The position numbers and the translations under genes are program-made. The notes below the pieces were generated by a model. It ran no database searches, was not told the origin of the DNA, and saw only the letters and a program-made list of their open reading frames with translations. From Bolinopsis microptera (lineage: Eukaryota > Ctenophora > Tentaculata > Lobata > Bolinopsidae): a DNA stretch of 64,000 nt. The stretch lies in assembly GCF_026151205.1 (NCBI RefSeq), contig NC_087072.1, positions 24,889,799 to 24,953,798 of the forward strand. Direction: 5' to 3'. This document shows, piece after piece, positions 55,920 through 64,000 of the stretch; positions within the stretch are counted from its first letter, which is position 1; each line of letters begins with the position of its first letter.

Positions 55920-58900
55920 CCCCTTCTATTTCCAGAAAACCCCCTGGGTTCAGGAACACAAAGCGAAAACCCCCAAAAAAACCAGTAAACCTTAAAACAG
56001 CACGGGGGGCCCCCCCGAAAACCGGAACCCCAAAGGGCCCCAAAACCCGTAAAAAAAAATGGGCCCCCTTCCCCTTTATTCCCGAAAGAAAATTTTAAAA
56101 AATTTTCCCTTAAGATTTAAAAATTTTTTTTGGGTTTTTTGTTTTCGGGGGACAGAGACGCCCCCATTATAAAAAACTCCCTTTTTTACTTGGTGGCCCT
56201 TTAGGGGTTTTTTCAGCAAAAAATTCCCCGCCCCGTGAAAAATTTTTTAACCTTTCCCCCCAAAATTCCCAAAAATAAAAAAAAAAATTAAATTTTTTTT
56301 TTTCTGTGTTTTTTAAAAAAGAAAAAAAAAAAATTTTTTTCCCAAAAATACAAAAAACCTGGATTAAGTTTTTCCTCCCCCCTTTGGGCCCCCAAGGGGG
56401 GGGTTTTTTTTTAGACCCCTTGAACCCTTGGAAAAGGGGCCCCGGGTGGAAATTTTTTGTTTGGGGGCCCATTTTTTTGTAAAAAAAAAAAAAATTGGAA
56501 ATTTTTTTTTTAAACCAAAAAAAACGAAAACGATAATTTTTTTTTAAATTTAAAACGGATTAACAAAAAGCAAAAGGGGAAAAAATTTCCCCCGGAAAAA
56601 AGGTTTTTGTTTTTTCCCCCCTTCGGGAAAAGGGAAACCCAATTTTGGGCCCCCCGGGGTCCGATAAATAAAAACATTTAAAATCCCAAAGGGGTGGGGG
56701 TTTACATTTAAAAAAAAAAAACCTGGGGGAAGCCCCTTAAAAAAAAAAAGGGCCCAACCCATAAAAAAAAATAAGGGTTTCCCCAAAAACAAAAAAAAGT
56801 TAAAACTTTCCCGGGAAATAGGGGGGCCCCGCCTAGGAAAAAAACGAATTCCCCTCCCAACCCCAAAAACCTTTTGATATTTTTTAAACAACCCTTTTTT
56901 TAAATTTGAAAAAAGGGTGTCCCTTTTTTTAAAACCAAATAAAAACAGAAAAAGCCCCCAAAAAATAAAAAATTTTTCTATATGGGGCCGGGTTTTTTCC
57001 CCTAATTTTTTTTTTTTTTTTTTTTACGCCGAAAAGTGAAAACTAAAAACAAAACCCCCCCTTTTTAATCACGGGTTTTTAAAAAGATTTTTTCCCCCCC
57101 AATTGGGGCCCCAAAACAACTGGGCCCCAAAAAATTTGGGGTGTGGGTTTTGGGGTTTTTTAATTTTAAAATTTTATTTTATCCAAATTTTTGCGGGGTT
57201 TTTAAATTAGGAAAACAAAAAATTTTGGTTTTAACCATCCCTTTTAAAGGGAAATTAAGAAACAGTGTTTAGAAGTAGAAAAAACCGGCCCCTCCCCGGG
57301 TTTTTGGCGGCATTTAATTTTTAAAGAAATTTTTCCCCCTTTGAAGGGGGTCAAGCGGCGGCCAAAAACAGGCCAAAAAAAAACCCCTTTTGCGCGGGGC
57401 CCTTTCCCCCCGCCCCCGGAAATCTTTAAAGCGGGGTTTTCCTTCAAGTCGTTTTTTTCCAGAAAGGGCCCGGGAAATGTGACCCTTTTTTATTTTTGGA
57501 AAAAAAGGAAAATTAAATCCCCCCCAAAAAAAATGGAGGAAATTTGGGGCCACCCCCCAAATTTTAGGGGGAAAAAATTTTTGGTTTTTGAGATAGAAGT
57601 TTTTACCCCAAAAAAAAATGGAAAAAAAAAATCGCCCCCCTAACTTTAAATTTTTTGTTTAAAAGTTTCGAAACAGATTTCGCCCCCCAAAAAAAAAAGA
57701 ATTCCCAAAAGGGGTTTTACAAAAAATTTTTTTTTATTTAAAATTTTCAGAAAAACAACGTAAAAACGCATTTTTTGAAAACCCTTTTGGGGGGTTTTTG
57801 TAAATTTAAATTTCCCATTTTAATTCCCCCCCCCCCTTTTAAAAAAAAAAAAATTTTTGGGGGCCCCCAAAATTCCAAAAAAAAGTTTTGGTGGGATTTT
57901 TTTTTGAAAATTTTTCCGCCAAAAATTTTTTTTAAAAAGGCCCTTTTTTTTTTCGGGTCACCGGTCCCCCCCGTTTGTTTGGTCCCCCTGAGCTTTCTCG
58001 AAAAACCCAAATACCAAAAAAAAAAAATTAGAGTTTAAAAAAAATAAAATTTTTTTTTAGATTCAATAATTTTTTAAATTTCAGTCCCCCAAAATTTTGG
58101 CCAAAAACCTGCCCTTAAAATTGTAAATTTTTTTAAAAAAAGAAAAATTTTAAAAATTTTTTTAAAAGAAAATTAAAACCCTTTTAACCCCCCGAAAATC
58201 GGATGAGATAAGGGGGGAAAATTTAAAATTTAAAAAAACCCGAGGGCCCGGGCCTATTGGGGGGCCGGTCCCCCCCCCGGGGGTCCCCCCCCCCGTTTGG
58301 GCCCCCTTAAAAAAAATTTTTTTTTTTTTGGGGGCCCGGTGCTTTAAAAAAAAAATAGTAAAAAAAGTTTAAAATGGGGTTTTGGGAAAAAACAAAACGC
58401 AATGTAAAGGGAAAATTCAAATTTAAATAATCCCGGGATCCCCTACTTTTTAAAAGTAAGGGCACGCAAAAAGCCTTCCGTAAAAAATTTTTTTGTTTGT
58501 TTTGGGAAATCCCCAAAACCTACCTCTGGGCCCACTCCAACCCCCCCAGTTTTTAAAAAAAACCCTAGTTTTTTAAAAATAAAAACCCTTTTTTAAAGCA
58601 CATCGTTGGGGCCCTCCCACTACAGGGGAATCTAAAAAATGATTTTTTGGGGCCCCCGATTTGGGGGTCCCCCGGAAACCCCTTTTTAATTTTTGACCTT
58701 TTTGCTATTATAAAAGCCGGCTGAAAAAATGTACAAAGTGTGGGGGGGGGTCCCCCCCTTTTTCCCCAAACCCAAAGTTTAAAAGTTTTTGGTTTTTTTT
58801 TTTTTGCCCCGTGGGCCCGTAAAAAGTTTAACCAAAAATTACAAATTTAAAAAGGCCCTTTTTGGGGTAATGGGAAAACGGTTTGTTTTGGAGGGAACAC

Positions 58901-60927
58901 TTGAAAACCCCGGGGCCCCCCCGCCCCCCCCCCCCCCCCCCCCCCCCCCCATTTCCCCCCTCGTTGGGGCCCCCCCCCCAAACCCAAAAAAGCCCCGCCA
59001 GCCTCCCCCGAGCCCCCCCCCCTCCCCCTTTTTAAAAATTGTTTTTTATGAAAAACCCAATTTTTTGTTTTTCCCCGATGGGACAGGGTTGTTATTAAAA
59101 AATAAATCCTGATTTTAAAAAAAAAATAAAAAAAAAATTTTTTTTTTAAAGGGGGGCCCAAAAAGCCCCCCCAAACGTTTTTTGGGATTTTTTTCATAAA
59201 GCCCTTAAAAAAAAATTTTAAATTTTTTAAGGGCCAAATTTTTTTTTAAACCGGAAAATTCCCCTTTTTTTTGGGTTAAAATTTTTTTTTTTTTTCCCGC
59301 TTCCCCAAAAAATCCCCAATATTTTTAAAACCAAATCGAAAAATTGTGAAAAACCTTTAATTTTAAAAATTTTGGGGGAGGCCCGAGTGAAAAAAAGTGC
59401 AAGGGGGGGTTTGCCCCCACAAAACAAAAACTTGATGATAAGGGGCAATACGAAAAAGGGGCCCCGAAAAAAAAAAACTAGAAAAAATGATTGTACCCCC
59501 GTGGGTAAAGAAAAAAAACCCCGTTAAAGGAAAGGGCCGGAAAAAACTTTCCCCCCTTTCCCGAGAAAAAATATTTAAAAAGGGTGGGAAAAAAAAAATT
59601 TTGAGGGAAAAAAATTCCCCCCCCAAAGGGGGGGGCCAAAAACCAGAATTTACTTTGGGAAGGGGGCCCAAAAGTTTTTCGACAAAACCCTTTTTTAATT
59701 TTTGGGGGAAAATTTTTTAAAGGGAAAAAGCCCAAAGGGGAATTTTGGCCCCCAAAAAAAAATTTAAATCAAAAAAGAACACAAAATCCAAAAAAAAAGA
59801 AAAAAAAAAAGGAAACCCCCAAAAATTTGGGGGAGCAAAATGGCTGGAAAACGCAACGAATCAGACCCCCCCGAAATTTCCCCGAAAAAAGAAAAATTTT
59901 TTTTTTTCAATGAGGCTCTTTTTCATCGAGGGGGGCCCTGTCAATCCCAAAATTGTAGGTTTTGGGGCAGATGAGCCCCCCCCATGCAACAGTTTGAGTC
60001 CCCCAATCCTAGAGAGAAAATCAACGCTTGGATGGGGATCGATATCATGGTATTTTTTTCCCTAAAAATTGCTTAGGGGAACAGAGCCAAAAAAATTAAA
60101 AAAATTTAAAATCCTGGAAAAAAAATTAAAATTTGTAAGTTTTAAAATGAACAAAATGGCAACCGATAAGGGGCAGGTTCCCCTTTTTTAAAAAAAATTT
60201 ATTGCATGATGTTTAATCAAAAAAAAAAACGGACTTTTTGTCAAAAATTTAACGTAACTCCCCCCCTTTTTTTCCGATTTACAAAAAAACTTACATGAAA
60301 AAGAATTTAAATCACGGTTCTAAATTGCGCGGCAATTGCATTTCAAAACGCCTGACCCAAGACCCCCCAAATTTTTTTGGCAGGATCAAAATTTTTAGGA
60401 AAATTTAAATTTGAGACATATTAAATTATTTTTTTAATAAAAAAAATAAAATTCATCATCGGGGCATGACCCATCAAATTGAATGGGGAAAGAATGTTTG
60501 AAAATCTAATCAAACGCAAAAAGCAAATACAAAAGTTTTAGAAAAAATATTTATACAAAAATAAAACTAGAGTATACTTTTTACTGCACCCCGTGAAAAT
60601 CAGTTTTTTTTTGAAAATTGTTTCCAAACTTTAAAAAAATTTTTGGGGCCTTCGTGAAAACCTTCACAACTAAAAAAACAGTGCATTGCGTCATTTTAAA
60701 AAACCCAAGGTTTTAAAAACTCTAAAAAACCTTCAAAAATGAGGAAACAAATTTACCTTATACAAAGCTAAAATTAAAAAAAAATGGGCGTGGCCCCCCA
60801 GGGGTTTTGGGACTAGTGACACAAAGCGTTGTTCGGTGATTTGAGTTACCCCAAAGAACCCACCCCATTTAACCCAATTTCCCGCAAAAAACTTACATTG
60901 AAAGTGCAAAAACTCAACCCCCCCCCT
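55920..60927. other. Homopolymer-smeared low-quality sequence
   Basis: An abrupt change of texture: runs of A, T, C or G replace ordinary sequence. Words of normal sequence survive and match, in order, the reverse complement of copy A: TTCAGGAACACAA, ACAGAGACGC, TTCTGTGTTTT, GGGTGGAAATTT, GAAACAGTGTTTAGAAGTAG, TTCAAGTCGTTTT. The matches run from 19.71 to about 18.5 kb as this copy runs from 55.93 to about 57.5 kb. I could not follow the match further. All ORFs in it (rich in Lys, Phe, Gly, Pro) are artefacts. Confidence 0.85.
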
Positions 60928-61027
60928 NNNNNNNNNNNNNNNNNNNNNNNNNNNNNNNNNNNNNNNNNNNNNNNNNNNNNNNNNNNNNNNNNNNNNNNNN
61001 NNNNNNNNNNNNNNNNNNNNNNNNNNN
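60928..61027. other. Assembly gap, 100 N
   Basis: Exactly 100 N. Normal-quality sequence resumes to the right and is unrelated to the left side. Confidence 0.98.
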
Positions 61028-62054
61028 TAAAGTAATATATCCAAAGAGTTGACTACTACCAGTTATACAGGATATCAAATCTAACTTTTAAAAGATATGA
61101 GATGGGTGATATTTTGAAGCAAGTAATACATGTTGTACTACTTGAGTGCATTTTGAGTAACATTATGCTTTCTTTAATCTAGAAATCCGCCTAACAACAC
61201 CACATATTACATTTTGGTTGCCATGTGCTAATTGCTATGTAGGACGTAGGTCGTAGGACCAAAAGTGAAAGTAACACGTATTAAATAATAAGTAACACAC
61301 GGTAAGAGTTACAGAATTACAACGTGGCCTTTTATTGCAGAAAATCAAAGCCTGTAGTATACTGTAGCGTAGCACAATCTGTCAGTTTGTAGTATAGTAC
61401 CTCTGCTACAGTACGGTATTTACTATATACAGGACAAGTGAACAACACAGCCTGTTTTGCAGCAACACAGCCTGTTTTGCTGCAACACAGCCTGTTTTGC
61501 TGCAACACAACCTGTTTTGCTACAACACAGCTTGCTAGATAAGGACCCCTAGCTTGCTAAAATATATCACAGGACGGGCCCCGGGACTGAAGAGCAACGG
61601 AGAGCCAGGTGTAGCGACAACTACATGCTACAGTTACTGAGTTAGGTGACACCACCAGCTCTTTGAGAAACCTGAAACTCAAAATTCCTTAATTACATAG
61701 AATGTTCCTTCCCATTGCTTACATCATGATGTCGAAGGAAATCAGAGTTATATAGTGTACCCTTTGCGTGGTAGGTTTCATGCTAAGTAACTACTGTATA
61801 TGTAGACCTTGACAGGCACGCCTTGAAATCTCACAAAAGCCTTATCTTTTAATAAACTCTTATCACGTGACACGCCCATGCTCTAAGTAGGTTGATCACC
61901 ATATTAAAGTGTAAATTCCAGTAAATATGTACAATGTGACTATGTACAATACCACAGGTACTACTAAACGATGAACTTATACTTTGTAGTCGTGTTAAGT
62001 GTAAAAAGCAACATGGTTAATATGTGTATACAGTGTGCTAGTTGCTACATGATA
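61028..62054. other. No gene seen; 20-bp tandem repeat
   Basis: Spacer with about 4.5 units of CAACACAGCCTGTTTTGCTG at 61443-61534. No ORF with support. Confidence 0.5.
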
Positions 62055-62755
62055 CTACAAGGGCCGGGTTAGGGGGGGGGGGGGGGGGGGGCACATACAT
62101 TTGGGCTTATTTCTCAGTCACTGAGTGCCCGATTGAAATAATTCTTTCTGTTATGACTTCCTATTATATATCATTCGAGGAATTTTTTTCCGGATGAACG
62201 TTCAATTTTCGCGGTTTTTAGATATTTTGAATCCGTAGTTGGATCAAGTCAAATTATAATGATTTAGTTTGGCCTTTAAAATACACTTGTCATGAAAAAT
62301 AAGGCAGCTTTAGCTACTAAGATGACCGAGATATCGAGCATGATAAAGAGTTAATTCATTACGTAGTGTCAAGTGATTGGGTTGACATATATTTAGATCC
62401 GAACGATGGGAATCGTGCAGAAAACCCAATTACGATGTCGTTATGTACGCTATCACATGATTACTGAAACAAATTGACATAATTTCAGATCATATTCCAC
62501 ATTAAATAACCCATTGCGATATGTTAAAATGGAGTTTGTAGCATGTTCACAAACACAAGCATAAGCAATTCAATGTTGATTGGGCGTGACCTCTAAAATT
62601 TGAATTTTAACATTTTGGCGACAGAATCTTCGAATGAGTAGTTTCCGTATACCATCTGCAAAGTTACAGGTCTCAAATATATGACACATGGCTATGTTTT
62701 AAGACCCAACGAATGTGTACCCCCCCCCCCCCCCCCGCGCCGGCCCCTTGTAGTT
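62055..62755. mobile_element. Candidate DNA transposon remnant with CTACAAGGGCCGG ends
   Basis: Left end CTACAAGGGCCGGG then a G run (62055-62091). Right end a C run, then GCGCCGGCCCCTTGTAG (62717-62753), inverse to the left. The core of about 620 bp has no ORF. The right end is followed by two further partial copies of itself (62759-62832), each CCCC..TGTAGTTACAG. No clear target duplication. Poly-G/C lengths may be unreliable. Confidence 0.5.
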
Positions 62756-62860
62756 ACAGGATACCCCCCCCCCCCCCCCCCGGCCCCCCTGTAGTTACAG
62801 ATAACCCCCCACCCCCGCCCCCTGTAGTTACAGGATATATCGTTATATTGCAACACTCAC

Positions 62861-62908
62861 TTCATAAGTCACTTCGTAGTCTGTAGGGCCCCACAGCCAG
62901 GAGAACAT
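62861..62908 (-). CDS. Possible first coding exon, weak
   Basis: Minus strand: an ATG at 62908 opens 16 codons (MFSWLWGPTDYEVTYE) directly up to a good donor GTGAGT (62860-62855), phase 0. A TATAAAA lies at 62941-62935, but that is only about 30 bp before the ATG and would leave almost no 5' UTR. No following exon was found before the gap. No family is recognised. Confidence 0.25.
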
Positions 62909-64000
62909 GCTATCCAGTGTGTGTTTGTGTGTAGTTTTATAGTAGTGGATCAGTGTACTAGCAGAAGTGTTAAGCTCTCTAGGAAGTAGAGCTTCTTCTG
63001 CAGATCAGATGATTCTCTTCAGAGTGTGTAACCACCAGCATCACATAAACCCAACGGTAGAGGGACCAACAACAACACTAAGGAAACGAAAGACACAGGA
63101 AAAGTGGGTAGAAGGTTGAGTGTTACGAAAAGATGAGTTGTTATAGGATTTGTGCTAAAGTTCGTTATGTTGCGTCCCTTCCTCCCTCGTACGTAATTAC
63201 ATTTACCGCCTATAACATGACTTTAGGATGATAATAAATGTACCATAATATATTACTTGACCTTGGCCTTTGTGATGATAAGTGAATTAAATATTCATCT
63301 AGTTGAGATACTGAGACACTATGATAGATACTAGATACTGTTAAACGCTTTCTAATGTTGTTTATAAACAACTATATCTAGAATCTAGATTTATCTCCTC
63401 AAGACTTGCTGTCTACAATGGACAGCTTGTGCTGAACAGCTGATAAGAAGCCACTCACTAATACCCGGCTGAGTAACTTGAGTAAATAACATCAAAGTCG
63501 CAATGTTTGGTTTGGCAATGTGCCCTCAGTTTTTATGGAAAACTTTACCCAACTTATCCCAATATTTGACCCTTTGTGAATACCGAATAGGCCTAGTAAT
63601 CTAATGAAAGGCCTCGGTAAACCAATAACTCGAGACAGGGATCTTGCATTTATAGAGTTATAGGGGATGATGGAAAATTCGACCCACTAAATAATGAATA
63701 GATAGTAAAATTAACATTAATCTAGAGTTCAGCGGTATTGGAAATGTAAGAACATTCATGAGAAATATGCGATTAATTTTCATGTTAGTAGGAGAGATTC
63801 AATGTGATTTTATTACGGGACTAAAATACATGACTAAGATGGAGCTATACATACTTATTAGTACTTACTACACGAGAAATAGAGTGCCGAACGTGATGAA
63901 AACATTTTGTAATGTGATTAATTGTCCCAGTGGTCAGTAGCTGAGGCACATCATTCAGACAATCAAAATGCGTTCAAGCCAGTGTGGTTGAATATTACAA
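62909..64000. other. No gene seen
   Basis: AT-rich sequence to the window end. The 60-codon frame at 63758-63940 has no supporting features. Confidence 0.4.

Noticed and set aside
56167-60065. Many Lys/Phe/Gly/Pro-rich ORFs, including a poly-Pro one at 58789-59112
   Set aside because: They lie in the homopolymer-smeared region and are by-products of bad base calls.

Overview
This is nuclear DNA of an animal: about 64% A+T, spliced genes with GT-AG introns, many minisatellites, and LINE-type and MITE-type mobile elements. The recognisable genes are metazoan: a pyruvate dehydrogenase phosphatase (PDP/PP2C), casein kinase 2 alpha (CK2alpha, two inverted copies), osteoclast-stimulating factor 1 (OSTF1), and an intron-less secreted thrombospondin-1/tectonin lectin-like protein. 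A marine or early-branching invertebrate fits the repeat content, but I cannot place the species.

Layout. 1-7600: a LINE with RT, RNase H and a poly(A) tail, split by a complete-looking CR1-like LINE on the other strand (esterase ORF1, PHD-endonuclease-RT ORF2). The host reading frame is the same on both sides. 7601-11800: AT-rich DNA with a 130-160 bp hairpin element (three copies), a MITE and a retroelement remnant. 11805-17767 (+): PDP in eight visible exons. Its largest intron holds a MITE and an ORF1-only LINE remnant. 18067-18535: a MITE with about 60 bp inverted ends. 19659-24531 (-): CK2alpha copy A, whose last 5' splice site has been amplified into 18 tandem copies. 28575-29300 (-) and 39005-40227 (-): exons of one or two uncharacterised genes. 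36613-37983 (+): TSP1/tectonin protein. 43686-44357 (-): OSTF1, with a small ORF head to head. 51375-55642 (+): CK2alpha copy B.

Two 100-N gaps (47432-47531, 60928-61027) bound a contig that is the reverse complement of the region from about 28.1 kb leftwards. Copy B of CK2alpha lies in it. From about 55.92 kb the sequence becomes homopolymer-smeared, yet still aligns in order with 19.7-18.5 kb read backwards. The simplest reading is an unpurged alternative haplotype placed in inverted orientation, with a badly called end. The two haplotypes differ by a clean Tc1/mariner-like MITE insertion and by several minisatellite lengths.

The genes do not form a pathway. PDP and CK2alpha are convergent neighbours; OSTF1 and the small ORF are divergent. 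Confidence is high for the named genes and the LINE domains, and low for exons lacking recognisable homology.
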